From NCBI GenBank assembly GCA_964638675.1, contig CAZXAU010000001.1, forward strand, positions 213,550-277,549: DNA of 64,000 nt, written 5' to 3'. Source of the stretch: SIG714 sp964638675 (lineage in GTDB: Bacteria; Bacillota; Clostridia; Oscillospirales; CAG-272). The position numbers were made by a program, and so were the translations under genes. Under the pieces are notes generated by a model that was not told the DNA's origin, ran no database searches, and saw only the letters and a list, made by a program, of their open reading frames with translations. This document shows positions 16,727-25,013 of this stretch, in pieces (position 1 is the stretch's first letter; the number at the start of each line of letters is the position of its first letter).

Positions 16727-17224
16727 ATGGCAGAATCCGAAAAATTAACACAGCTTATTAAAGAATCTCTTCAGGGTATCAAGGAGTTGATAAATTGTGA
16801 AACTGTTATGGGCGATCCCATAACGACATCAAGTGAAACTACTATAATCCCTGTTTCCAAGGTGTCGCTCGGATACGGTTCAGGCGGTCTTGACTATTTT
16901 TCAAAAAATGTTGTCAAGGAAGAAAAAAATAACGGTAATGGTTCTAATTTTGCCGGTGGCGGCGGAATAGGGCTTTCTGTCGTTCCGCTCGGATTTCTTG
17001 TTGTGGACAAAAACGGCAGAGCGGAATTTCTCAGTATTTCTGCGGCAAATAATGTTCCGACAGCGGTGAGTATTATCAATTCGGCAGTGGATGTTATAGA
17101 ACGTACACCCGAAATTGCCGAGAAGCTCAAGAAACTTTTCGCAAAAAAGGATGACGATAAATCTGATGAAGAAAAAAATACCGATGAAGAAAACGGTGCT
17201 GACGTTTCATCAGATGAAAAGTAA
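16727..17224 (+). CDS. gerW: GerW family sporulation protein (YtfJ)
   Basis: 165 aa. The conserved core has EKLTQLIKESLQGIKELI, ETVMGDPITT, TIIPVSKVSLGYGSGG, and the glycine-rich GGGGIGLSVVPLGFLVV, all typical of GerW/YtfJ. The C terminus is an acidic, low-complexity tail of about 25 residues. In Bacillus this protein is made in spores and affects germination with alanine; its exact activity is not known. GGAGGA precedes the start by 7 nt. Its presence suggests a spore-forming lineage, although GerW-like genes also persist in lineages that have lost sporulation. Confidence 0.9.
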   Translation: MAESEKLTQLIKESLQGIKELINCETVMGDPITTSSETTIIPVSKVSLGYGSGGLDYFSKNVVKEEKNNGNGSNFAGGGGIGLSVVPLGFLVVDKNGRAEFLSISAANNVPTAVSIINSAVDVIERTPEIAEKLKKLFAKKDDDKSDEEKNTDEENGADVSSDEK

Positions 17225-17294
17225 ATTTGTACTCGTTGAATGACCGCAAAACAATATCGGAGTGTAAAACGAATAAATAACATGTGCCCTCTCA

Positions 17295-17339
17295 TATAAT
17301 TTGATTTGTGACACCCTTAATGGGTGAGCATATCAAATT
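17295..17339 (+). promoter_or_regulatory. Dyad overlapping a TATAAT before the carboxypeptidase gene
   Basis: TATAAT (17295-17300) overlaps the left arm AATTTGAT (17298-17305); the right arm ATCAAATT is at 17332-17339. Inside are CACCC (17312-17316) and GGGTG (17322-17326). It could be an operator over the promoter or a two-part RNA hairpin ending 4 nt before the GGGGAGGG Shine-Dalgarno. A good -35 box is not seen. Confidence 0.45.
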
Positions 17340-17359
17340 CTCGGGGAGGGATGTTGTTT

Positions 17360-18571
17360 ATGTTGAACAGAAGAAAGGCACTTGCCGCCATACTGATTTT
17401 TCCGATTCTCTTATCGGCCCTGAATTGCTTTGTAATGTTTAGTGCTAATGCAGATTCATCTGAAGAGAATTATGAGCTGATAAAGGATTTTGAAAAGCTC
17501 TCTTCCTGTCCTGTTCCGTCAGCCTCGTCTGCCTATCTTTGTTGCCTTGAAAGCGATGAGGGGCTGTATTCCCTGAACGCAGATATGAGGCTTCCAATGG
17601 CGAGCACCACCAAAATAATGACCGGACTTCTTGTCTGCGAGCTTCTTCCGCTCGATAAAGCCGTGACCGTGGATGCGGCGGCGGCAGGAGTTGAGGGGAG
17701 CTCGGCATACCTCATTGCCGGAGAGAAGATAACGGTCAGAACACTTTTATATGCGCTCATGCTCCAGAGTGCGAACGATGCTGCAACACAGCTTGCAATA
17801 TCGCTTTCGGGCAGTGTCGAAGAATTTGCCAGACTGATGAATGTGAGAGCGAAAGAAATGGGACTTGAGAACACCCATTTCACAAATCCGCATGGACTTG
17901 ACGACTCCGAGCATTACACAAGTGCAAGCGATCTTGCGAAAATCGCCTGCCATGCACTCGAAAATGAGCTGTTTGCAGAGGTTGTTTCGACAAAACAGTA
18001 CAGTGCGAAGATTGAAGGAGCTGACGGCTGCAGATATTTTACAAATCATAACCGCCTGCTCTTCACGTACAAGGGTGCCATAGGTATGAAGACCGGGTAT
18101 ACCATAAGGACAGGGAGATGTCTTGTAAGTGCGGCAAAAAGGGACGGAATGACTCTTGTATGTGTAACACTGAACGATCGAAGCGATTGGCGTGACCATA
18201 CGGCAATGCTCGATTGGGGATTTGAAAATTACTGTATAAAAGATGTCGTTTCGCCGGGAGAAATATCTTTTTCTCTGCCCGTTTCGGGAGGAAGCAGTGA
18301 AAGTGCTGTAATTGCCAACGAAAAAGGGCTCAGAATATTTACCAACAAGAATAAAGAAACCGAAAGAAAGTCTCAGATAGTCTGTCCGCATTTTATAATC
18401 GGGGGAGTCAGACTCAGTGAAACGGTAGGTAAGATTGAATTTACTTACGGGGCAGACGATGATGAAAAGATATATACGCTCCCTCTCGTTTCAAGATCGG
18501 ATGTACAGACTGCCGCAAAACGCGGAATAATCGAAAGAATAATTGACTACATAAAAGGAATCTTCTCATGA
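17360..18571 (+). CDS. D-alanyl-D-alanine carboxypeptidase (DacF/DacB type, S11)
   Basis: 403 aa. A signal peptide (RRKALAAILIFPILLSALNC...ANA) is followed by the penicillin-binding S11 domain: Ser-x-x-Lys STTK at 82-85, Ser-x-Asn SAN at 137-139, and KTGYT at 244-248. A C-terminal beta domain and an amphipathic tail (IIERIIDYIKGIF) suit membrane attachment. It trims the terminal D-Ala from peptidoglycan stem peptides outside the membrane. The start at 17360 follows GGGGAGGG; the upstream GTG at 17324 lies within a dyad. Its place after scpAB and before an rluB-type gene matches the dacB region of Bacillus, so a spore cortex role is possible but unproven. Confidence 0.92.
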   Translation: MLNRRKALAAILIFPILLSALNCFVMFSANADSSEENYELIKDFEKLSSCPVPSASSAYLCCLESDEGLYSLNADMRLPMASTTKIMTGLLVCELLPLDKAVTVDAAAAGVEGSSAYLIAGEKITVRTLLYALMLQSANDAATQLAISLSGSVEEFARLMNVRAKEMGLENTHFTNPHGLDDSEHYTSASDLAKIACHALENELFAEVVSTKQYSAKIEGADGCRYFTNHNRLLFTYKGAIGMKTGYTIRTGRCLVSAAKRDGMTLVCVTLNDRSDWRDHTAMLDWGFENYCIKDVVSPGEISFSLPVSGGSSESAVIANEKGLRIFTNKNKETERKSQIVCPHFIIGGVRLSETVGKIEFTYGADDDEKIYTLPLVSRSDVQTAAKRGIIERIIDYIKGIFS

Positions 18572-18611
18572 GGGCGACCGCCAATATAACGATTGAGAAA
18601 AAATAAAGGTT

Positions 18612-18748
18612 AAAAGTTTGAAAGATAAATCTTTCAAACGGCATTTTGTGGCTTTCGCCGTTTGATAAACGGCGATTTTGCTCTGCAAAATCAGCCTAAT
18701 TCCGAAAGAAAGGACGCTTTCGCTCATGCGAAAGCCATAATCAAAAAA
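18612..18748 (+). repeat. Dispersed structured leader element, copy C (before rluB)
   Basis: 137 bp between the carboxypeptidase gene and rluB. Hairpin 1: 18616-18626 with 18629-18639, a perfect 11-bp stem. Hairpin 2 is stronger than in the other copies, CGCCGTTT GAT AAACGGCG. Then come GATTTTGC TCT GCAAAATC, the Shine-Dalgarno GAAAGGA, and the terminal hairpin GCTTTCGC 18716-18723 / GCGAAAGC 18728-18735 with a 4-nt loop. Stem sequences vary between copies while pairing is kept. The loop ATG (18726) and the exact junction with the next gene's ATG are conserved. Confidence 0.85.
18726..18740 (+). other. Micro-ORF MRKP in the loop of copy C
   Basis: ATG CGA AAG CCA TAA, encoding the same tetrapeptide as in copy A. 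The stop is 8 nt before the rluB ATG. The loop here is TCAT instead of AAT, yet the ATG is retained. Translation is inferred. Confidence 0.35.
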
Positions 18749-19474
18749 ATGAAGGATTGCAGATTACAAAAATATGTATCGGATTGCGGACTGATGTCCA
18801 GACGTGCGGCTGAGAGCGAAATTCTTGCCGGGCATTTTACGGTAAACGGTAAGGTTGCCGCATTGGGTGATAAGATCGACCGTGAAGCAGATTATGTGGA
18901 GTATAAGGGCAAAGAGGTAAAATGTGGGCATGTGAGCGGCTACACATACATAATGCTGAATAAGCCGAGAGGATATGTAACGACAATGTCGGACGACAAG
19001 GGCAGACAATGTGTTGCCGATCTTGTTAAGGGAGTGGGAATCCGTGTTTACCCTGTGGGAAGGCTCGATGTGAATACCGAAGGATTGCTTCTCATGACAA
19101 ATGACGGTGCATTTACCGAGCATCTCACGCACCCGAGGCATGAGATACCGAAGATCTACCGTATGCGTGTCAGGGGCGATCTTAGTGAAAATGACTTGGA
19201 ACGCCTTTCATATCCGATGATGATCGACGGATACAGAATACAGCCGGTCAAATGTGTTGTTACCGAGCGTACAGGTCAGTCGACCGTTCTTGAGCTTACG
19301 CTTTATGAGGGAAGAAACAGACAGATAAGAAAGATGTGTGAAAAGGTCGGTCTTACGATACGTTCACTTAAACGGATAGCGATAGGTGAGCTGACTCTCG
19401 GAAATCTTCCTGTCGGGAAATGGGAGTATCTTACCCCTTCACAGGTAAAGTATTTAATGGGAGATCGGAAATGA
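18749..19474 (+). CDS. rluB: RsuA/RluB-family 23S/16S rRNA pseudouridine synthase
   Basis: 241 aa. An N-terminal S4 RNA-binding domain (residues 1-60, RLQKYVSDCGLMSRRAAESEI) is followed by the catalytic domain with LNKPRGYVTT, the active-site Asp in GRLDVNTEGLLL, and the C-terminal GRNRQIRKMCEKVG. It isomerises uridine to pseudouridine in rRNA. Length and motifs fit RluB (23S U2605) best, but RsuA or RluE specificity cannot be excluded. The open frame extends upstream through the repeat element; the ATG at 18749 is used by analogy with the other copies. It overlaps the next gene by 4 bp (ATGA). Confidence 0.9.
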   Translation: MKDCRLQKYVSDCGLMSRRAAESEILAGHFTVNGKVAALGDKIDREADYVEYKGKEVKCGHVSGYTYIMLNKPRGYVTTMSDDKGRQCVADLVKGVGIRVYPVGRLDVNTEGLLLMTNDGAFTEHLTHPRHEIPKIYRMRVRGDLSENDLERLSYPMMIDGYRIQPVKCVVTERTGQSTVLELTLYEGRNRQIRKMCEKVGLTIRSLKRIAIGELTLGNLPVGKWEYLTPSQVKYLMGDRK

Positions 19475-20223
19475 GCGAAAAAAACAACGAATTGACATTT
19501 GACGGTAAGATAGATCTGCTTCAGAAATATATCGATGAGTCCGAAAGGATAGTTTTTTTCGGCGGTGCCGGAGTGTCAACCGAGAGCGGAATACCCGATT
19601 TCAGATCAAAGGACGGGCTTTACAATCAAAAATACGATTATCCTCCCGAAAAGATAATCAGTCGCAGTTTTTTTGAGCAAAACCCTGAGGTATTCTACAA
19701 GTTTTACAGAGATAAGCTTGTAGTCAGCGGTGTAAAACCGAATATAACGCATGAGTATCTTTCAAAGCTTGAAAGATCGGGCAAACTTTCGGCTGTTGTC
19801 ACTCAGAATATTGATGGACTGCACCAGGCGGCAGGAAGCAAAAATGTGTACGAGCTCCACGGCTCGCTGCTGCGGAATTACTGCTCAGCTTGCAGGAAGA
19901 AGTACAGTATTGAAGAGATACTGTCGCATACCGGAATTCCGAGATGCGGATGCGGCGGTGTGATAAGACCGGATATCGTGCTTTATGAGGAGCCATTGGA
20001 TGATGATGTAACATCGGCGGCTATCGAAAAGATCATGGATGCCGATATGCTTCTCATTGCCGGGACTTCTCTGACTGTTTATCCTGCGGCTTATTATGTG
20101 AGATATTTTTGCGGTGAGCGGTTGGTTATCATCAACAGGGATGAAACACCGTTTGACGATCGTGCGTCTTTGGTCATACATTCTTCTCTCGGAGATGTTA
20201 TATCAAACCTGAGATTGCCGTAA
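19471..20223 (+). CDS. cobB: NAD-dependent protein deacylase (Sir2/CobB sirtuin)
   Basis: 250 aa. Signatures are FFGGAGVSTESGIPDFRS (NAD loop), TQNIDGLHQAAG, the catalytic His in YELHGS, a zinc site formed by CSAC and RCGCGG, and AGTSLTVYPAA. It removes acyl groups from lysines using NAD and releases nicotinamide. The start at 19471 has GGGAG 7 nt upstream and overlaps the rluB stop as ATGA, so the two are co-translated. The gene ends 47 bp before a strong terminator. The acyl preference (acetyl or succinyl) cannot be assigned with confidence. Confidence 0.94.
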   Translation: MSEKNNELTFDGKIDLLQKYIDESERIVFFGGAGVSTESGIPDFRSKDGLYNQKYDYPPEKIISRSFFEQNPEVFYKFYRDKLVVSGVKPNITHEYLSKLERSGKLSAVVTQNIDGLHQAAGSKNVYELHGSLLRNYCSACRKKYSIEEILSHTGIPRCGCGGVIRPDIVLYEEPLDDDVTSAAIEKIMDADMLLIAGTSLTVYPAAYYVRYFCGERLVIINRDETPFDDRASLVIHSSLGDVISNLRLP

Positions 20224-20270
20224 GCAGATATTTCGATATTTATATATAAGTTATCATAACGATAAAGCGT

Positions 20271-20311
20271 ATATCCGGGGATGTCTGTCCCCGGATATTT
20301 CTGTTTCTTTT
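20271..20311 (+). terminator. Intrinsic terminator after the sirtuin gene
   Basis: An 11-bp perfect stem, ATATCCGGGGA (20271-20281) with TCCCCGGATAT (20288-20298), 6-nt loop, then a T-rich tail. It closes the lon-to-sirtuin gene run. The 411-bp gap to the next gene also holds the promoter and leader of the polysaccharide locus. Confidence 0.9.
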
Positions 20312-20423
20312 ACATGCTTTTTATGCATTGGAAATTGTTTTTATTGTTTTTAAACAGTTACTTCCATGGGAAAAACAAATTATACATATTACCTGCAATT
20401 TACTGATTTGAGTAAAAAATATG

Positions 20424-20452
20424 TTGACAATAAGAAAATAATATGATACAAT
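20424..20452 (+). promoter_or_regulatory. Consensus promoter of the polysaccharide locus
   Basis: TTGACA (20424-20429), 17-bp spacer, TACAAT (20447-20452). Transcription would start near 20459, giving a leader of about 175 nt before the sugar transferase. Confidence 0.85.
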
Positions 20453-20470
20453 TACATACAAAACGAGAGC

Positions 20471-20527
20471 ATATCAAGTGAAAAGAAAGTTCGCCTGATC
20501 AGGACGACTTTTGGCTGTCTTTGATAT
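20471..20527 (+). promoter_or_regulatory. Three-tier hairpin in the polysaccharide leader
   Basis: Outer stem ATATCAA (20471-20477) with TTGATAT (20521-20527); middle stem AAAGT (20486-20490) with ACTTT (20507-20511), then CG with CG; inner CCT-GATC-AGG around 20494-20503. No T tract follows, so it is not a simple terminator. It does not match a riboswitch consensus that I recognise. It could bind a regulator or support antitermination across the 16-kb locus. Confidence 0.5.
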
Positions 20528-20634
20528 TTTCGCAACAGTCTGATTAAAACCGCTTATTGAATACAGATATAAAATTCGGAGTCTGCACGAAAAGAGATAC
20601 CCCCCGTTCAGGCAGACGGCATTTTGGAGGATTC

Positions 20635-21252
20635 ATGTATAATAAAGTAATAAAGAGATTGATAGATGTAGTTTTATCAGGTCTTGCAATTATATTGCTT
20701 GCCATTCCGATGCTTATTATAGCTATTATAATTAAGGTGGATGACCCAGGTCCCGCACTTTTTACTCAACGGCGTGTCGGTAAAGGCAAGAAATATTTTA
20801 AGCTTTATAAGTTCAGATCAATGAAGATCAATACGCCCGACATTCCTACACACCTTCTTGCGAATCCTGATCAGTACATAACGAAGATCGGAAAGTTTAT
20901 CCGAAAGACAAGTATAGATGAGTTGCCGCAGCTTTTTAATATTTTTACAGGTAAAATGAGTATTGTGGGTCCCCGCCCAGCACTCTGGAATCAGGATGAT
21001 CTTATTGCTGAGCGTGATAAATACGGGGCCAACGACATTCGTCCCGGGCTTACAGGATGGGCACAGATCAACGGCAGAGATGAACTTGAAATTTCCGAAA
21101 AAGCAAAGCTTGACGGAGATTATACCGCAGGCCTGTCGTTTGCATTCGATTTGAAATGCTTTTTCGGAACCATAAAATCGGTGCTCAGACATGACGGCGT
21201 TGTCGAAGGTGGAACGGGTGAGATGAAAAAAGAAGCAGAAAAGTCGGAATGA
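20635..21252 (+). CDS. Priming undecaprenyl-phosphate sugar-1-phosphate transferase
   Basis: 205 aa, the size of the catalytic polyprenyl-phosphate hexose-1-phosphate transferase domain alone. One N-terminal membrane helix (DVVLSGLAIILLAIPMLIIA) precedes FTQRRVGKGKKYFKLYKFRSM, TSIDELPQLFNI, MSIVGPRPAL and RPGLTGWAQINGRD. It transfers a sugar-1-phosphate from a UDP-sugar to undecaprenyl phosphate and so starts each repeat unit on the inner membrane face. TTGGAGG sits 4 nt before the ATG. First gene of the polysaccharide operon. The sugar cannot be read from sequence; UDP-galactose, UDP-GlcNAc-derived or bacillosamine-like sugars are all possible. Confidence 0.92.
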   Translation: MYNKVIKRLIDVVLSGLAIILLAIPMLIIAIIIKVDDPGPALFTQRRVGKGKKYFKLYKFRSMKINTPDIPTHLLANPDQYITKIGKFIRKTSIDELPQLFNIFTGKMSIVGPRPALWNQDDLIAERDKYGANDIRPGLTGWAQINGRDELEISEKAKLDGDYTAGLSFAFDLKCFFGTIKSVLRHDGVVEGGTGEMKKEAEKSE

Positions 21253-21302
21253 TCGTAAGAATCGGCTGTCGGCAAATACGGTGTATATGAGGCGGATCTC
21301 AA

Positions 21303-22358
21303 ATGAAGGATATTCTTGTATCGATTGTTGTTCCTGTTTATAATGTCGAAAAATATGTCGGAGAATGTATAGACAGTCTGATATGTCAAAACTACAAAAA
21401 GCTTGAAATTATTCTTGTTGATGACGGTTCAAGCGATAAAAGTGGTGAAATCTGCGACTGTTATGCCAAAAAAGATGATCGTATCATTGTAATTCACAAG
21501 GATAACGGAGGTCTTTCTTCATCCCGCGAGGCGGGAATAAGCATAGCAACCGGAGACTATATAATGCTTGTCGACGGTGATGATTGGATCGATTCCGTGA
21601 CCGTTGGGCGATGCGTCGAAAAGGCGGAGGAAAAGGAGAATGTTGACTGTGTGCTCTTTTCATATATAAAGGAGTATCCCGGCAGCTCTGTTCCGATGCA
21701 CATAATGGACGGTTATACAGAGCTGACGCAAGAGCAGGCTGAGGATAGGGTATACAGGAGGTTGTTCGGTCTGTCGAACGAAGAACTTTGTCACCCCGAG
21801 CGTATGGAGAATGTTGTGTCATGCTGTATGAAGCTGTACCGGGCATCTGTTGCCAAAAAAGGCAGATACTTTGATAACCGTGTTGTGGGCTCATCTGAGG
21901 ATGCACTTTTCAATATGTATGCCTTGCACAATTGTCGAAATGTTACCTATATTGATGAGTGCTATTACCATTACCGCAAAACCGGAAATTCTCTGTCAAG
22001 TATATACAGGGCTGACCTTGATAAAAAATGGGGCTTACTGTTTAGAATAATGCAGGATATCATTGATGAGAAAAATCTACCCGAAAAATACAGTATTGCT
22101 CTGACAAACCGAATTGCATTAAGCATTACCGCAATCGGATTAAATGGACTTTCTGATTCCGAATCGGGAGATTTTACCAAATACAAGAGGATAAGGGAAT
22201 ACCTGTGTTCGGAAAATTATCAAAATGCCTGCAAGAAAATGCGAATCGGCAGGATGCCGTTTGTTTGGAAGGTGTTTTTTGTCTGCTGTAAATTGAAATT
22301 TGCATTGTCTGTATTTATTATGCTGAAATCAATGAAATGGCTGAAAAGGTATCGTTAA
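21303..22358 (+). CDS. GT2-family glycosyltransferase
   Basis: 351 aa. The GT-A fold start SIVVPVYNVEKYVGECIDSL, DDGSSDKSGEICD, the GGLSSSREAGI loop and the metal-binding MLVDGDDWID motif are plain. A C-terminal region of about 120 residues with hydrophobic stretches likely holds the acceptor specificity. It adds one sugar to the lipid-linked unit in the cytoplasm. The start has GAGGCGG upstream, 50 bp after the sugar transferase. Donor and acceptor are unknown. Confidence 0.9.
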   Translation: MKDILVSIVVPVYNVEKYVGECIDSLICQNYKKLEIILVDDGSSDKSGEICDCYAKKDDRIIVIHKDNGGLSSSREAGISIATGDYIMLVDGDDWIDSVTVGRCVEKAEEKENVDCVLFSYIKEYPGSSVPMHIMDGYTELTQEQAEDRVYRRLFGLSNEELCHPERMENVVSCCMKLYRASVAKKGRYFDNRVVGSSEDALFNMYALHNCRNVTYIDECYYHYRKTGNSLSSIYRADLDKKWGLLFRIMQDIIDEKNLPEKYSIALTNRIALSITAIGLNGLSDSESGDFTKYKRIREYLCSENYQNACKKMRIGRMPFVWKVFFVCCKLKFALSVFIMLKSMKWLKRYR

Positions 22359-22455
22359 AGTCTCATTTTGTTGTTTAACAATTGGATTGTAGAATTGATC
22401 CAAACGATTCTTATATTGAAAAAGACCTATTGTCGGCAAAAAAGGATTTATACCG

Positions 22456-23796
22456 ATGAATAAGAAAATGAAAATTTTGGTAATATCTGCCGAAGTATGG
22501 CGTGATGATAAAAACGGGGGAAATGTTCTGTCAAACCTGTTCAGAGATTTTGACTGTGAATTTGCACAGATATTCTGTAATCCCGGAAAACCTGTGAATA
22601 ATATTTGCAACAAATACTATCAAATGACAGATGGTATGGTTTTGAGAAATTTTCTGTCGCATAAGCCGATCGGGCTTTCATTTGAGTTTAGCGGAATAAA
22701 CGAGGACGCCGGAAATTCTGATCGGAGGAAAGAAAGCGCCGAACTTCCAAACAAAAAGTTTTATAGATTTTTCCACAAACACAGATCCAGGATATTCTAT
22801 TCGGCAAAGCATATTCTCTGGAATATGAGCAATTGGAAAAATTACAGAATACAGAAATTTATCAGTGATTTTGATCCCGATATCATTTTTGCTCCATGTT
22901 ACGGCGACCGTTTCATGTTGCGTCTGACTAGATTTGTCGGTGATCTCACGGGGAAAAAAATTATTTCATATATAAGCGATGACAACTATACTCTTAAACA
23001 ATTCAGCCTGTCTCCACTGTTTTGGCTCAACCGTTTTACGGTCAGGAGGGAAATAAGAAAAACTCTTCCGTATTACTCCCTTATGTATACAATGACCGAG
23101 GAGCAAAAAATACAATTTGCACGTGACTTGAATTTTGATTTGAAGGTATTGCGTAAATCCGCTTCATGTACAGATATTCCTGAAAAACAGAGTGTAAATC
23201 ATCCGATCAGAATTGTATATGCCGGCGGAATATATCTGAACCGCTACAAAACTCTAGCAAAGTTGGTTGATTCAATAAAGGAAGTAAATTCTTCACAGGG
23301 GGTAAAAATAGTCCTCGATATTTACACATCAAACGAAATAACGAATAAAATATCAAATGCATTAGACGACAAAATCAACAGTTTCATTCATCCTGCGGTG
23401 TCTCTTTCTGAATTGGAGCAGATATATAAAAGGAGTGATATCGCACTGCATACCGAATCATTCGATTTGAAAAACAGATTGCTTGTCAGAACGTCCTTTT
23501 CAACTAAGATCGTTGATTGTCTTTCATCAGGTTGTGCGGTCATGGCGATATGTGATAAAAAACAGGCGGGATATTTGTATCTTAAAAACAATGATGCGGC
23601 AATATGCATTGATTCACCCGATATGATAAGTGTCGTTTTGAAAAAAATTGTATCTGACAGCGATATTCTGCTTAAATATTCCGAAAAGGCGAGAGAACTC
23701 TGTGATAGAAATCATAAAAGAGAGAATAATTCATTGATGTTAAAAGATGATTTCAACAGGATTTATAATGAATGTGAGCAAAGCACGAAACAATGA
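22456..23796 (+). CDS. Glycosyltransferase, GT-B fold (GT4-like)
   Basis: 446 aa. It begins MKILVISAEVWRDDKNGG, a GT-B type N-terminal strand and nucleotide loop. The second half has IRIVYAGGIYLNRYKTL and HTESFDLKNRLLVRTSFSTKIVDCLSSGCAVMA, typical of the donor-binding domain of GT4-like enzymes, although the EX7E element is degenerate. The assignment to a GT family is therefore approximate. The 3' end overlaps the next glycosyltransferase by 4 bp. Codons are A/T-rich compared with flanking housekeeping genes. Confidence 0.75.
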   Translation: MNKKMKILVISAEVWRDDKNGGNVLSNLFRDFDCEFAQIFCNPGKPVNNICNKYYQMTDGMVLRNFLSHKPIGLSFEFSGINEDAGNSDRRKESAELPNKKFYRFFHKHRSRIFYSAKHILWNMSNWKNYRIQKFISDFDPDIIFAPCYGDRFMLRLTRFVGDLTGKKIISYISDDNYTLKQFSLSPLFWLNRFTVRREIRKTLPYYSLMYTMTEEQKIQFARDLNFDLKVLRKSASCTDIPEKQSVNHPIRIVYAGGIYLNRYKTLAKLVDSIKEVNSSQGVKIVLDIYTSNEITNKISNALDDKINSFIHPAVSLSELEQIYKRSDIALHTESFDLKNRLLVRTSFSTKIVDCLSSGCAVMAICDKKQAGYLYLKNNDAAICIDSPDMISVVLKKIVSDSDILLKYSEKARELCDRNHKRENNSLMLKDDFNRIYNECEQSTKQ

Positions 23797-25013
23797 AGGT
23801 AGTTGAAATAAATGCAGTTTACGGAGTCGGAAGCACAGGCATTATCGTTTCCGATATTTGTAATATGCTTGAAAGCTCCGGAAACCTTGCGTTTCCATGC
23901 TACATGCACAGTAGTGAAAAAATGAAAAAAGGTATAAAGGTCGGTAACCTGCCTGATTGGAAATGGCATGCCCTTTATACAAGATTGTCCGGCATGCAAG
24001 GATATGCAAGCCGGCTTTCTACAAAACAATTATTAAATAAATTGGATACGATAGACCCCGATATTATTCATCTCCACAACTTGCACTCTAATTATATCAA
24101 TCTTCCGATGCTTCTCAGATACTGTGCAAAAAGAAAAATAAAGACGATCCTGACACTTCATGACTGTTGGTTCTTTACGGGGAAGTGCTTTCATTTTGTC
24201 GAGAGCACCTGCGAAAAATGGAAGACTGGCTGTTCTGAGTGCCCCAGAAATAAGATGGATATAAAGAGCTTATTTTTCGATAATACAAAAAGAGCTTTTG
24301 ACGATCGAAGAAGACTTTTTTCGGATATAGAAGAACTGTATATTGTGGGGTGCAGTGAATGGATGTCCTCACTTGCAGGATGTTCGCCGCTTTTTTCGGG
24401 GCGAGAGGTCGTAACTGTGAGAAACGGTGTTGATACATCGGTGTTTTGCCCGACGCGCAGAGACTTCAGGGCGAAAAATCATCTTGAAAATAAAACCGTA
24501 GTTCTCGGTATGGCAAACAAATGGCTGAGATCTGAAAACAAAGAAGCTCTCGAAAGGGCTAATTCAATTTGCGGCAATGATATGACACTTGTTATTGTCG
24601 GATGCTCTGAGGAAGAGAGAAGAATGCTTTCCGATAGGAAAAATGTAATAGCTCTGGGATTTATAAATGACAGATATGAGCTTGCCGATATCTATTCCTC
24701 TTCAGATATGTTTGTCAACCTTACTCATGCCGATACTTTACCTACGGTCAACATGGAAAGTATATGTTGCGGAACGCCTGTTATCACTTACGATGTCGGC
24801 GGAAGCGCGGAGCTTGTAGATGAAGGCGTCACGGGACATGTCATTCCTGAAAATGACTTGGATCTGCTCTTAAAGACGATCCTTGATATGAAGGATAATC
24901 CCATTGATCGGTGCAGATGTGCGGATAGCGGTAGAAAAAAATTTGATAAAAATGTCAACTATCTTCAGTATCTCAAGCTTTTTGAAAAAATCTGTAACGG
25001 AGAAAAAGTCTGA
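23793..25013 (+). CDS. GT4-family glycosyltransferase
   Basis: 406 aa. N-terminal KVVEINAVYGVGSTGIIVSD and HLHNLHSNYINLP, then TLHDCWFFTGKCFHF followed by a cysteine pair region (CEKWKTGCSECP), a pattern seen in a group of GT4 enzymes of capsule loci. The donor half has RNGVDTSVF, ALGFINDRYELADIYSSSDMFV and the NMESICCGTPVITYDVGGSAELV loop. It overlaps its neighbours by 4 bp upstream and 1 bp downstream (TGATG), so translation is coupled. The sugar specificity is unknown. Confidence 0.9.
   Translation: MKVVEINAVYGVGSTGIIVSDICNMLESSGNLAFPCYMHSSEKMKKGIKVGNLPDWKWHALYTRLSGMQGYASRLSTKQLLNKLDTIDPDIIHLHNLHSNYINLPMLLRYCAKRKIKTILTLHDCWFFTGKCFHFVESTCEKWKTGCSECPRNKMDIKSLFFDNTKRAFDDRRRLFSDIEELYIVGCSEWMSSLAGCSPLFSGREVVTVRNGVDTSVFCPTRRDFRAKNHLENKTVVLGMANKWLRSENKEALERANSICGNDMTLVIVGCSEEERRMLSDRKNVIALGFINDRYELADIYSSSDMFVNLTHADTLPTVNMESICCGTPVITYDVGGSAELVDEGVTGHVIPENDLDLLLKTILDMKDNPIDRCRCADSGRKKFDKNVNYLQYLKLFEKICNGEKV

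Noticed and set aside
17747..18391. 214-codon minus-strand open frame opposite the D,D-carboxypeptidase
   Set aside because: Shadow of the real gene, which has all active-site motifs; the antisense product matches nothing I recognise.
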